DNA of 52,438 nt from the NCBI GenBank assembly GCA_945892985.1, contig CAMDDU010000027.1:1-52438 (forward strand), written 5' to 3'. Positions 41,309 through 49,846 of the stretch are shown here, in pieces (position 1 is the stretch's first letter; each line of letters opens with the position of its first letter). Both the position numbers and the translations under genes were made by a program. A model generated the notes under the pieces. The model did not search any database and was not told the origin of the DNA. It saw only the letters and a list, made by a program, of their open reading frames with translations. Source of the DNA: CAITSH01 sp945892985. Its GTDB lineage: Bacteria; Pseudomonadota; Gammaproteobacteria; Burkholderiales; SG8-39.

Positions 41309-42786
41309 GGCGCGATCCCCAGCAGCGCCTCGGCGGCGTGGCGCGCCCCGACCAGCGAGTACGAGGTGTCAATGCCAAAATAGACGCACCCGGCGACCAT
41401 GATCCAGGCGGGGATCAGCATCGACATAGGGACCTCGCGCATCGGCACGGCGGCCGCATCCGGCGCGCGCAAATAAGCCGTCTCGACAAACCGCCAGACG
41501 TAAGCCACGGCAATGAGCGAACTGCCGACGATCAGCGCCGCCAGCCACCATTGGCCGCGTTCGATCGAGGCGGTGACCAGGTACCACTTGCTGATAAAGC
41601 CGGCCGTCCCCGGAACGCCGATAAGGCTCAATCCCGCGATCACGATACCGAACGAGGTAAGCGGCATGGTTTTCGCCAGTCCGGCGACCCGGTCGATGGC
41701 GGTACCCCCGGCACGCAGCGCAACGCAGCCGAGCAACAGAAAAATCGCGCCCTTGGTGAGGCCGTGATTGAACAGATGAACCACCGCACCGGTCAAGCCC
41801 GCCTCATTGGCCAGCCCCACGCCAAGGGTGATGTAGCCGATTTGCGCCACGCTCGAATAGGCAAACATGCGTTTGAGGTCGCGCTGGAATACCGCCACCA
41901 GGGAGGCACTCACCACCGCAAGGACGGACAAGGCGATGAGCATATCGGCGATCGGCCTTTGCGAGAACGCCAATCCAACGCCGAACACCCCGAAGTAAAA
42001 CCGAAGAAGTACGTAGACGGAAACCTTGGTTGCGGTTGCGGCAAGGAACGCCGTTATGGCCGAGGGCGCGTAGGCATAGGCGTTGGGCAACCAGAAGTGC
42101 AGCGGGAACAGCGCCAACTTGAGCCCGATGCCCGCGCTGATGAATCCGAGGGCCGCCAGCACCGGCCGGACGTCCTGGACGTCGCGCAAGCGCAGCGCCA
42201 TGTCGGCGATATTGAGCGTGCCGGTCATCAGGTAGAGCAGACCCACGCCGATGATGTAGAAGGTGGCGCCGATCGTGCCCAGCACAAGGTACTGGTAGGC
42301 GGCCAGCAGGGCGCGGCGATCACGGCCAAGCGCAATCAGCACATACGTGGACAGGGACGAAATTTCGAGAAATACAAACACGTTGAAAGCATCGCCGGTA
42401 ACGGTAATGCCGAGCAAGCCGGCGAGGCACAGCGAAAACATGGCGAAAAAAAGATAGTGCTGGTCCCGCGGCAATTCGGCCTCGATGCTCCTGCGCGCAT
42501 ACGGCGCAACAATCGAGGCGACCAGGCTGACCAGAACCAGCACATACGAATTTACCGCGTCGACGCGGTATTCAATGCCCCAGGGGGGCGGCCAATTGCC
42601 GATGGCGTAGGAAATCACCCCCGCCTCGCGCACCCGCAGGGCAAGCGCCAGCGCGATCGCAAGGGAACACCAGCTCACCGCCACGGCAAGCAGCCAGGCG
42701 ATGGTGCCGCGGCGCACCAGCACCATCAGCGGCGCCGCCAGCAGTGGAATCACCACCTGCAGCGCGGGAAAGTGATCGGCAATCAC
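41305..42786 (-). CDS. mrpD: Mrp antiporter D-type subunit 1
   Basis: A 493-residue MrpD-like subunit. Glu141 (FVFLEISSLSTYVLI), Lys223 (GLKLALFPLHFWLP) and the Lys in HGLTKGAIFLLLG match residues essential in characterised MrpD. It is the D subunit directly after mrpC, the usual position, and overlaps it by four bases. Of the three D-type proteins here it is closest to canonical MrpD. Confidence 0.92.
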   Translation of the reverse strand: MIADHFPALQVVIPLLAAPLMVLVRRGTIAWLLAVAVSWCSLAIALALALRVREAGVISYAIGNWPPPWGIEYRVDAVNSYVLVLVSLVASIVAPYARRSIEAELPRDQHYLFFAMFSLCLAGLLGITVTGDAFNVFVFLEISSLSTYVLIALGRDRRALLAAYQYLVLGTIGATFYIIGVGLLYLMTGTLNIADMALRLRDVQDVRPVLAALGFISAGIGLKLALFPLHFWLPNAYAYAPSAITAFLAATATKVSVYVLLRFYFGVFGVGLAFSQRPIADMLIALSVLAVVSASLVAVFQRDLKRMFAYSSVAQIGYITLGVGLANEAGLTGAVVHLFNHGLTKGAIFLLLGCVALRAGGTAIDRVAGLAKTMPLTSFGIVIAGLSLIGVPGTAGFISKWYLVTASIERGQWWLAALIVGSSLIAVAYVWRFVETAYLRAPDAAAVPMREVPMSMLIPAWIMVAGCVYFGIDTSYSLVGARHAAEALLGIAP

Positions 42787-43148
42787 CGGCTCTTGTCCCC
42801 GGCTTTGTCAAGATCGAGAATTTCATCCTCATCGATGCTGTCGTATTCCTCGCGGATGCGCACCACGATGGCCAGCCCGAGGGCGAGCGTCGCCACACCC
42901 ACGACAATGGCGGTGAGGATTAACACATGCGGCAGGGGATTGGAGTAAAGCTTGAACGACTCGGACAGGATGGGCGCAGTGCCGCCGAGCAGCTTGCCGG
43001 GGGTTATGTACAAAAGGTAAACCGAGGTCTGGAAAATCCCCAGGCCGATCAGTTTTTTCACCAGGTTGCCGCTAGCGAAAACGATGTAGAGGCCGGCAAT
43101 CAGCAGGAAAATCGTAACCCAGTAGATGTAATGACCGACCAGGCTCAT
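42783..43148 (-). CDS. mrpC: Mrp antiporter subunit C
   Basis: A 121-residue NuoK-like subunit with three membrane helices. The segment LVKKLIGLGIFQTSVYLLYI and the Pro-rich NPLPHVLILTAIVVGVATLALGLAIVV helix are typical of MrpC. An acidic C-terminal tail (EEYDSIDEDEILDLDK) is somewhat longer than usual. It overlaps its neighbours by four bases on both sides. Confidence 0.93.
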   Translation of the reverse strand: MSLVGHYIYWVTIFLLIAGLYIVFASGNLVKKLIGLGIFQTSVYLLYITPGKLLGGTAPILSESFKLYSNPLPHVLILTAIVVGVATLALGLAIVVRIREEYDSIDEDEILDLDKAGDKSR

Positions 43149-43576
43149 GTTTCGTCGCGATCGCGCCGGCGACCGGCGAACATATAGAAGATTTTCATCA
43201 TCACCCCGGAAACGGTGATGGCCACACCCGCCTCGACCCAGAAGATGCCGCGCTCCTGGCCGTGTACCGTATCGTGTGACAGCACGAAATAATCGAGGTA
43301 GTTGCCCCCGAGCACAATGCCCATCACACCCACGCCACCATAAATCAGTACGCCAGCGCCGATCATCTGCTCGACAATCCAGTCAGGGGCAAACCTGCGT
43401 GCAGCAGGCAGGCCGAAAATGATGGCATAAAAGATCACCGCAGCAGCCGTGATCACGCCTGCCTGGAAGCCACCGCCGGGACCGAAATCGCCGTGAAACT
43501 GGACGTAGAGCGCGAACAACAGCACGAACGGAATCAGCAACTTGGCGAGGACGCGCAGTACCAGGTCGCCTGTCAT
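43145..43576 (-). CDS. mrpB: Mrp antiporter subunit B
   Basis: A 143-residue MnhB-domain protein. The signature GDFGPGGGFQAGVITAAAVIFYAI follows the first helix, and three more membrane segments follow. MrpB is needed for assembly and activity of the Mrp complex. It overlaps the DUF4040 gene by four bases. Confidence 0.93.
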   Translation of the reverse strand: MTGDLVLRVLAKLLIPFVLLFALYVQFHGDFGPGGGFQAGVITAAAVIFYAIIFGLPAARRFAPDWIVEQMIGAGVLIYGGVGVMGIVLGGNYLDYFVLSHDTVHGQERGIFWVEAGVAITVSGVMMKIFYMFAGRRRDRDET

Positions 43577-44091
43577 GACACCTTCCCTGCACGGCGGCGG
43601 CGAAGCAACGCAATCACGCCGATGCCGGCCGTGAACACCACCGTGGTTTCACCCAGGGTGTCATAACCCCGGTAACTGGCCAGCACCGAGGTAACCACGT
43701 TCGGGACACCGGTCTCGCGCAGTGATTCGGCGAGGTAGCGGGGGGCAACGTGAAGGTGGATGGCCGCCTGCGGATCGGAAAAGCCCGGCAAGCCGAGCGT
43801 CCCGTAAGCCAGGGCCGCTGCGATGACAACAGCCAAAAAGAGCGATAGAACGGGACGGCGCATCGGTTTCACGTCCCCTCCCCCGGTCAGATAAAGCGCA
43901 CCAAGTAATAGCACCGTGGACATCCCCGCCCCGACAGATGCCTCGGTCATCGCAACATCGACCGCGTCTAGCGCCACCAGCACCGTGGCCATTAGAAAAC
44001 TGTAGATGGAACAAAGCACCACCACGGCGAACAGGTTGCGCTGCACCACAATCGCCAGGGTGAGAATCGTCATCAGCGTGAGCAGCACCAT
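43573..44091 (-). CDS. DUF4040 protein (MrpA C-terminal-like)
   Basis: A 172-residue membrane protein with the DUF4040 segment (IYSFLMATVLVALDAVDVAMTEASVGAGMSTVLLLGALY), which in classic Mrp systems is the C-terminal, NuoJ-like part of MrpA. A second part (LGETTVVFTAGIGVIALLRRR) matches the MrpB N-terminal-like MBH domain. The large NuoL-like N-terminal part of MrpA is absent here and from the whole window. It starts 5 bases after mrpG. Confidence 0.88.
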   Translation of the reverse strand: MVLLTLMTILTLAIVVQRNLFAVVVLCSIYSFLMATVLVALDAVDVAMTEASVGAGMSTVLLLGALYLTGGGDVKPMRRPVLSLFLAVVIAAALAYGTLGLPGFSDPQAAIHLHVAPRYLAESLRETGVPNVVTSVLASYRGYDTLGETTVVFTAGIGVIALLRRRRAGKVS

Positions 44092-44096
44092 GATGA

Positions 44097-44420
44097 TCAG
44101 TGTTTCGATGAATCCTCCCTCGGCCCGAGCAGCGGCTGAAGTCCGCGTGCGAACGCGGCTTTGGCCAGCGCATGCGTGGCGGCCGGACTGGCAACCAGAA
44201 TAAGCAACCCGATCATCAGCAACTTCACCGTAACAAGGCTGAAACCGGCCTGCAGCACCATGCCAAGCAGCATCAGCCCCATGCCCAGCGTGTCGGTGAC
44301 GCTCGCCGCATGCATGCGTGTATAAAAATCCGGCATGCGCACCAGTCCGAATGTACCCACGATACAGAAGGCACCTCCTGCGACCAGCAGAGCCCAGCTG
44401 AGCATATCAACCGCAATCAT
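44097..44420 (-). CDS. mrpG: Mrp antiporter subunit G
   Basis: A 107-residue MnhG protein with three helices. The conserved FGLVRMPDFYTRMHAASVTDTLGMGLMLLGM covers the first loop and second helix. The C-terminal tail is basic. It overlaps mrpF by four bases. Confidence 0.93.
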   Translation of the reverse strand: MIAVDMLSWALLVAGGAFCIVGTFGLVRMPDFYTRMHAASVTDTLGMGLMLLGMVLQAGFSLVTVKLLMIGLLILVASPAATHALAKAAFARGLQPLLGPREDSSKH

Positions 44421-44701
44421 GTGCGCCGCTCCGTGTCTTCCCCGGGCTCGCCCAGATCACCGTAGCGAAAGTATTTCAGCACCGCGATAGTCCCCACCAC
44501 GTTGAGCAAACCGTAGACCAATGCCAGATCGAGAAACTCCGGCCGTCCGCCGAGAAAGCCCATCACCGCAAGCAGCAGCATCGCCACCGTGCCCACGGTA
44601 TTGGCGGCTTGCAGGCGGTCAAATACCGTCGGACCGAGAATCGCGCGAGCCAAGGCCAGGGCCAGCGCAACCAGCAGCGCGAGCGCCGCAACGGCAAACA
44701 T
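44417..44701 (-). CDS. mrpF: Mrp antiporter subunit F
   Basis: A 94-residue MrpF protein with three helices; LARAILGPTVFDRLQAANTVGTVAMLLLAV is the family signature, and the C-terminal YGLLNVVGTIAVLKYFRYGDL helix is typical. It shares one base with the mrpE stop (overlap TAATG-like). Confidence 0.93.
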   Translation of the reverse strand: MFAVAALALLVALALALARAILGPTVFDRLQAANTVGTVAMLLLAVMGFLGGRPEFLDLALVYGLLNVVGTIAVLKYFRYGDLGEPGEDTERRT

Positions 44702-45180
44702 CAGCGGTTTCCCTCAACTTGCGAGACACGGCGGTCCATCTCACTGTCAATCACCCCCGCCCCGGCAGCCGCTGTCAGCGCATGGACCAGGAATTCATCC
44801 CCGTTCGCCTCGACGGTGATCGTCCCCGGGGTGAGCGTAATCGAGTTGGCATGCGTGGCGAGCCCGACCTCCGACTTCTGCGACGGCCGGAATCGAACCA
44901 GGGCCGGACTGATGGGCAGGCGCGGGTCAAGGATGATGCGTGTCACGTCCCAGCCCGATTTGGCGATTTCCTTCAAAAGCCAGGGCCAGTAGGTGAACAC
45001 CGCCGCAATCATCTGCACCGGGTGGCCCTCGCGATCGACTATTTTCATGCGCCTGGCGAGCAACACCACGCCAAGCGCCGATCCGGCCCCGGCAGCGAGC
45101 AAAAAAGGCGTGAAATAGCCCGACAGCAGGAGCCAGAAAACGTAGAGCACTAAGCTTAGACTAACTAATTGCAACGACAC
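44701..45180 (-). CDS. mrpE: Mrp antiporter subunit E
   Basis: A 159-residue MnhE protein: two or three N-terminal helices (LVLYVFWLLLSGYFTPFLLAAG) and a cytoplasmic domain with YWPWLLKEIAKSGWDVTRIILDP and NSITLTPGTITVEANGDEFLVHAL, both typical. It begins the mrp row, 74 bases after pntB on the same strand, so it may be cotranscribed with pntAB. Confidence 0.93.
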   Translation of the reverse strand: MSLQLVSLSLVLYVFWLLLSGYFTPFLLAAGAGSALGVVLLARRMKIVDREGHPVQMIAAVFTYWPWLLKEIAKSGWDVTRIILDPRLPISPALVRFRPSQKSEVGLATHANSITLTPGTITVEANGDEFLVHALTAAAGAGVIDSEMDRRVSQVEGNR

Positions 45181-45254
45181 ATCGCCCCCCTTATTCGAGA
45201 ATACGACGCAAGCAGTATCCCATCCCGGAACTTCTACCGCATACTCATAAGCAT

Positions 45255-46688
45255 CTACGAAGCTTTCAGGGCTATCAGCACTTCATCCAGCATTTTCTTG
45301 GCATCGCCGAACAGCATGCGGTTGTTGTCTTTGTAAAAAAGCGGATTATCCACGCCGGCGTAGCCCGAGGCCATGCTGCGCTTCATCACGATCGAGGTCT
45401 TGGCCTTCCACACTTCGAGCACCGGCATGCCGGCGATGGGGCTGGTCGGGTCTTCCTGTGCCGCCGGGTTGACGATGTCGTTGGCGCCTATCACCATGAC
45501 CACGTCGGTGTTGGGGAAGTCCTCGTTGATCTCGTCCATTTCCATTACGATGTCGTAGGGCACGCGCGCCTCCGCGAGCAGCACGTTCATGTGCCCGGGC
45601 ATGCGCCCCGCCACCGGGTGGATGCCAAAGCGCACATTGACACCCTTTTCGCGCAGCCACTTGGTGATTTCGTAAACCGTATGCTGGGCCTGGGCTACCG
45701 CCATGCCGTAACCCGGAACGATGATCACGTTCCTGGCATCGCGCAGCAGCTCCGCCGTCTCCTGCGCATCGATGGGCGCAACCTCGCCGGCGGGCACAGC
45801 CGCGCCGCCGGCGGGCGCCGGCGTACCACCCGAGGTGCCGAAACCCCCGGCAATGACGCTGATGAAGTTGCGGTTCATCGCCTGGCACATGATGTAAGAC
45901 AGGATCGCGCCGCTCGAGCCCACCAGCGCACCGATGACAATCAGCAGGTCGTTCGACAACATGAACCCGGTCGCCGCCGCCGCCCAGCCCGAATAGCTGT
46001 TGAGCATGGACACTACAACCGGCATGTCAGCGCCACCTATGGCCATGACCATATGAATGCCAAAGAGCAGCGCGATCACGGTCATGACGATAAGCGGGGT
46101 CATACCCTGCGCCATGCTTTCGGCGTGCAGGAATTCGCGGCCGAAGTAAATCACCACCAGCAGCCCGGTCAGGTTCAACCAGTGCCGCCCGGGCAGCAGC
46201 AACGGTTTGCCGCCGATCTTGCCCGACAACTTGCCAAAGGCAATGATCGACCCGGAAAAGGTCACCGCGCCGATGAGGATGCCTACATAGATTTCCATCT
46301 CGTGAATGGCTTTGGCGGCGCCGCTGAAGGGCGCGGAAGCAACCGGATCAATATAGGTGGCAAAGCCGACCAGCATGGCGGCAAGGCCCACCAGGCTGTG
46401 CATCAAGGCCACCAGTTCGGGCATCTGCGTCATCTGCACCGTGCGCGCGGCATAAAGGCCGATGCCGCCGCCGGCCACCATGGCACCGATAATCCACGGA
46501 ATGCCGGCCGCCGACACGCGCGGACCAAAAATCGTCGCCAGCACGGCGATGGCCATACCGATCATGCCGTAGAGATTGCCGCGGCGTGAGGTCTCCGGAT
46601 TGGACAGGCCGCCCAGGCTGAGTATGAAAAGTATGATCGCGCCGATGTAGGCGACGCTTGCCAAGCTGCCATTGATAGACATGGTCAT
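45255..46688 (-). CDS. pntB: NAD(P) transhydrogenase beta subunit
   Basis: A 477-residue PntB. About nine membrane helices (domain II) are followed by the NADP(H)-binding domain III with VIIVPGYGMAVAQAQHTVYEI, RFGIHPVAGRMPGHMNVLLAEA and MVIGANDIVNPAAQEDP. The complex uses the proton gradient to reduce NADP+ with NADH. It follows pntA by five bases. Confidence 0.95.
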   Translation of the reverse strand: MTMSINGSLASVAYIGAIILFILSLGGLSNPETSRRGNLYGMIGMAIAVLATIFGPRVSAAGIPWIIGAMVAGGGIGLYAARTVQMTQMPELVALMHSLVGLAAMLVGFATYIDPVASAPFSGAAKAIHEMEIYVGILIGAVTFSGSIIAFGKLSGKIGGKPLLLPGRHWLNLTGLLVVIYFGREFLHAESMAQGMTPLIVMTVIALLFGIHMVMAIGGADMPVVVSMLNSYSGWAAAATGFMLSNDLLIVIGALVGSSGAILSYIMCQAMNRNFISVIAGGFGTSGGTPAPAGGAAVPAGEVAPIDAQETAELLRDARNVIIVPGYGMAVAQAQHTVYEITKWLREKGVNVRFGIHPVAGRMPGHMNVLLAEARVPYDIVMEMDEINEDFPNTDVVMVIGANDIVNPAAQEDPTSPIAGMPVLEVWKAKTSIVMKRSMASGYAGVDNPLFYKDNNRMLFGDAKKMLDEVLIALKAS

Positions 46689-46693
46689 CGCCC

Positions 46694-48298
46694 TTATTTA
46701 CGAAACATCGCCAGCATGCGCTGGGTCACGGCGAAGCCGCCGAACATATTGACGGCGGTGAGCACGATGCCCACCACCGCAATCCAGCGGATCCAGTCAT
46801 CGGGCCGCGCCGCCGCGCCGGCCACCACATTGGCAACTTCCGGGGGCGAAATCTGCACCAGAGCGCCGATGGCGATGATGCTGCTGATGGCGTTGGTCAC
46901 GCTCATCAGCGGCGTGTGCAGCGCCGGCGTGACATTCCAGACCACCATATAACCGACAAAGCAGGCCAGCACGAACACGGTGAAGTGCCCCAGAAAGGCT
47001 GCCGGTGCAAATGCGCCGATGAACCAGAACAGCAGCGCCGCGACACCGAACATCACGGCAAGGCGCTGGCCGGACATCGGCTCACCGCCGCCATGGCCGT
47101 GGCCTTTTTTTGCCGGCATGGCCGGCATCGCCGCCTTTGCCCCACCACCCGCAGGTGAAGCGGGCTTTAGCGCCGGTGGCGGCCAGGTCACGCTGCCCTC
47201 CTTGACGACCGTCAGGCCGCGGATCGCGTCATCTTGCATGTTGACGTTGATGACGCCGTCCTTGGTCTTGCACAGCTCTTCTGTAAGACGGAACAAATTG
47301 GTGGCATACAAAGTCGACGACTGCCTCGCCAGGCGCGAGTTCAGATCGGTATAGCCGATGATGGTGACGCCGTGCTTCACCACCGCCTGGCCCGGTTCGG
47401 TCAGTTCGCAGTTGCCGCCACGCTCGGCCGCCATGTCAACGATGACGCTGCCCGGCTTCATGCTTTGCACCATCTGGGCGGTGATCAACCGGGGCGCGGG
47501 TTTGCCCGGAATCAGCGCGGTGGTGATGATGATGTCCACTTCTCTCGCCTGCCTGGCATACATCTCGCGCTGCGCCTGCTGGAAGCCCTCGCTCATGACC
47601 TTGGCGTAACCGCCGCCGCCGGAACCTTCCTCCTCGTAATCGATCTTGACGAATTCGCCGCCCAGCGACTGGACCTGGTCGGCCACCTCCGCGCGGGTGT
47701 CGTTGGCGCGCACGATGGCGCCCAGGCTCGCGGCAGTGCCGATCGCGGCAAGGCCGGCAACGCCGGCGCCGGCGATGAACACCTTGGCCGGCGGCACCTT
47801 GCCCGCGGCGGTGATCTGGCCGTTGAAAAAGCGGCCGAAGGCGTTGGCCGCCTCGATCACAGCGCGATAGCCTGCGACGCCCGCCTGTGAGGTCAGTGCG
47901 TCCATCTTCTGCGCGCGCGAGAGCGTACGCGGCAGCGCATCGATGGCCAGCACGGTGGCTTTTTTCGCGGCAAACTGCTGCATCAGCTCCGGGTTTTGCG
48001 CCGGCCAGATAAAGCCGGCCAGGGTGCCGCCTTCGCGCAGCAAGCCCACTTCGGCCGTCGTCGGCACGCCCACCTTGAAAACAATGTCCGACATCGCCCA
48101 GAGTTTGGCCGCACCCTCGACCACCTGGGCACCGGCGGCGCGGTAGGTGTCGTCGCTGAAGTTCGCCGCGGCGCCCGCGCCCGACTCGACCGCAACAGAG
48201 AAGCCCAGCTTGACAAGCTTTTCCACGACTTCCGGCACGGTGGCAACGCGCTTTTCACCCGCCGCCGTCTCTTTTGGTACGCCTATGACCTGAGGCAT
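46694..48298 (-). CDS. pntA: NAD(P) transhydrogenase alpha subunit
   Basis: A 534-residue PntA: NAD(H)-binding domain I (VIGVPKETAAGEKRVATVPE at the start, VFIAGAGVAGLAAIGTAASLGA as Rossmann motif, VDIIITTALIPGKPAPRLI) fused to membrane segments of domain II at the C-terminus. A Pro/Ala/Lys/His-rich linker (about residues 375-410, including KKGHGHGGGE) joins them, making it slightly longer than E. coli PntA. AAGGGGA precedes the ATG. It probably heads the unit that continues through pntB into the mrp genes. Confidence 0.95.
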   Translation of the reverse strand: MPQVIGVPKETAAGEKRVATVPEVVEKLVKLGFSVAVESGAGAAANFSDDTYRAAGAQVVEGAAKLWAMSDIVFKVGVPTTAEVGLLREGGTLAGFIWPAQNPELMQQFAAKKATVLAIDALPRTLSRAQKMDALTSQAGVAGYRAVIEAANAFGRFFNGQITAAGKVPPAKVFIAGAGVAGLAAIGTAASLGAIVRANDTRAEVADQVQSLGGEFVKIDYEEEGSGGGGYAKVMSEGFQQAQREMYARQAREVDIIITTALIPGKPAPRLITAQMVQSMKPGSVIVDMAAERGGNCELTEPGQAVVKHGVTIIGYTDLNSRLARQSSTLYATNLFRLTEELCKTKDGVINVNMQDDAIRGLTVVKEGSVTWPPPALKPASPAGGGAKAAMPAMPAKKGHGHGGGEPMSGQRLAVMFGVAALLFWFIGAFAPAAFLGHFTVFVLACFVGYMVVWNVTPALHTPLMSVTNAISSIIAIGALVQISPPEVANVVAGAAARPDDWIRWIAVVGIVLTAVNMFGGFAVTQRMLAMFRK

Positions 48299-48493
48299 GA
48301 AATCCCCTTAATTAGCTATGGCTATGGATACGCAGTATTGCGACTGGTGTTTTTTCGGGGCCCGGAATAACAAGCCTGTTGGCAACGCCCCCTGTCAGGC
48401 AGAGCGCGATGGAAGCTCGGATTTTTACGTTTGAAACGCATGGAAATTCTAGCACGATGCACCGGCCCGGCTTTGCGCGTCTCGAGCATAATT

Positions 48494-49840
48494 TCAAATT
48501 GCACCACGGGCCTCTGAATGGCTCAGGATCTCCGAGGCAGATTCCCGCTTCCGTCGGATGCGAGTTGCATAGATGGCCGCAACAATTCCAAATCCGATCA
48601 ATGCAAGAACGATCGCCGGGATGCCAAAATACCAGCGACTTAGGGTTCGGGACTTCTTGCGCAAATGCTCCTGCACAAAACGCTCACCTTGGGCCATTTC
48701 GTTAAATGAGCGCTGAAAGGCCGAAAGCTTTTGCACCTCCTCCTCGGTTAGCGCGGCCCCCTTCCATCTGGCGCTGCGCTCCGCATCGCGCAACAGCTCG
48801 ACCTCACCCCGATAGCGTTTCTCATTGTCCAAAGCCTCCTTGAAAAGGCGCTGCTCAGTGGCCGTAAGAAATTGCGCCGGACTCGTGATGTTAGCCGCCT
48901 CGAGCGCGGCAGCAAGCGGCTGGTCAGCTGTGGGCACGGCCAGGGTCCAAACACCAAGGGCGAGCACAAGGGCACAACCAATGGCTGGCGTGAGCAACTG
49001 GGCAAAAGCGCCCGGCGTCGGTACCTTGCGTGCCGGCCCGAGAAAAAAATGGCGCAGGATAAAGGCAACAAGCAGCGCCAGACCAAAAAATGCAACCAGT
49101 GTGGCTCCGGTGGGCAGGTCATAGGCAAGTGAGGCACAGAACCCGGAAAAGCCGGCAAAAATTCCGGAAATCCAACCTAAAGTAAGCACAACGAAAACAC
49201 GACGAGAGAACAGGCCTCCTATCAAAGCTGGAATAATCAGAAATGAAAAGACCAGTAACACGCCCGCATACGTCACCGAACTGGTCACAACCACGGCAAA
49301 ACTCGAATAGAACAAAAAATCCCAGCGCATGACACGCCAGTCGCCAGGCGCGCTATTCGCCGCTGTGAGCAACTGCCGCCGAAAAATCCAATGGACGCAG
49401 CCAACGACGCCATACAGCATCGCGAGCTGGGCCAACTCCTCGGAACCGATTGCGAGAAGGCTTCCGACAAAGAGTTTCTTGACTTGTTCCGCGCCTTGCG
49501 GAGAACCGTCTATGACCAATATCGTCAGGGCCGTTGCAACGACATAGGCGACGCCGATGACAGCTTCCTGGCTGACTCCGCGCGAAAGGCGGCGCAGCAT
49601 GGTCAGAAAAATGGCGCCCAACATTGAAAATAACAACGCATAGGCGAGGCTCGCCGAACCTGCTGGAGGATGGCCCAGCGCGACAGCCACCATCGCCCCG
49701 AGCGCAGACAATTGCGCCAAGGCAAGGTCGGCGAAAATTACATCACGCCGCAGAACCTGCAATCCGAGCCACGTGTGCATGCCGACGAAAACAACCACGG
49801 CCGCGGCTGGAAATAGCAAAAATTCGTAGACTCCGTCCAT
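48494..49840 (-). CDS. Metal ABC permease with C-terminal extension
   Basis: A 448-residue protein. Residues 1-265 are an ABC-3 (ZnuB/MntB-type) permease with about eight helices, including ADLALAQLSALGAMVAVALG and VTYAGVLLVFSFLIIPALIGGL. The normal family ends near residue 280. Here a further part follows: a membrane segment (about 280-300), a charged helical stretch likely to form a coiled coil (about 325-400, LFKEALDNEKRYRGEVELLRD) and another membrane segment (FGIPAIVLALIGFGIVAAIY). The extension is unusual. The binding-protein gene lies seven bases upstream; no ATPase gene is near. Confidence 0.85.
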   Translation of the reverse strand: MDGVYEFLLFPAAAVVVFVGMHTWLGLQVLRRDVIFADLALAQLSALGAMVAVALGHPPAGSASLAYALLFSMLGAIFLTMLRRLSRGVSQEAVIGVAYVVATALTILVIDGSPQGAEQVKKLFVGSLLAIGSEELAQLAMLYGVVGCVHWIFRRQLLTAANSAPGDWRVMRWDFLFYSSFAVVVTSSVTYAGVLLVFSFLIIPALIGGLFSRRVFVVLTLGWISGIFAGFSGFCASLAYDLPTGATLVAFFGLALLVAFILRHFFLGPARKVPTPGAFAQLLTPAIGCALVLALGVWTLAVPTADQPLAAALEAANITSPAQFLTATEQRLFKEALDNEKRYRGEVELLRDAERSARWKGAALTEEEVQKLSAFQRSFNEMAQGERFVQEHLRKKSRTLSRWYFGIPAIVLALIGFGIVAAIYATRIRRKRESASEILSHSEARGAI

Positions 49841-49846
49841 TGTTGC

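Noticed and set aside
41338..42948. 536-codon plus-strand frame opposite mrpD
   Set aside because: Same reason: antisense of hydrophobic codons, and it crosses the boundary of two real genes.
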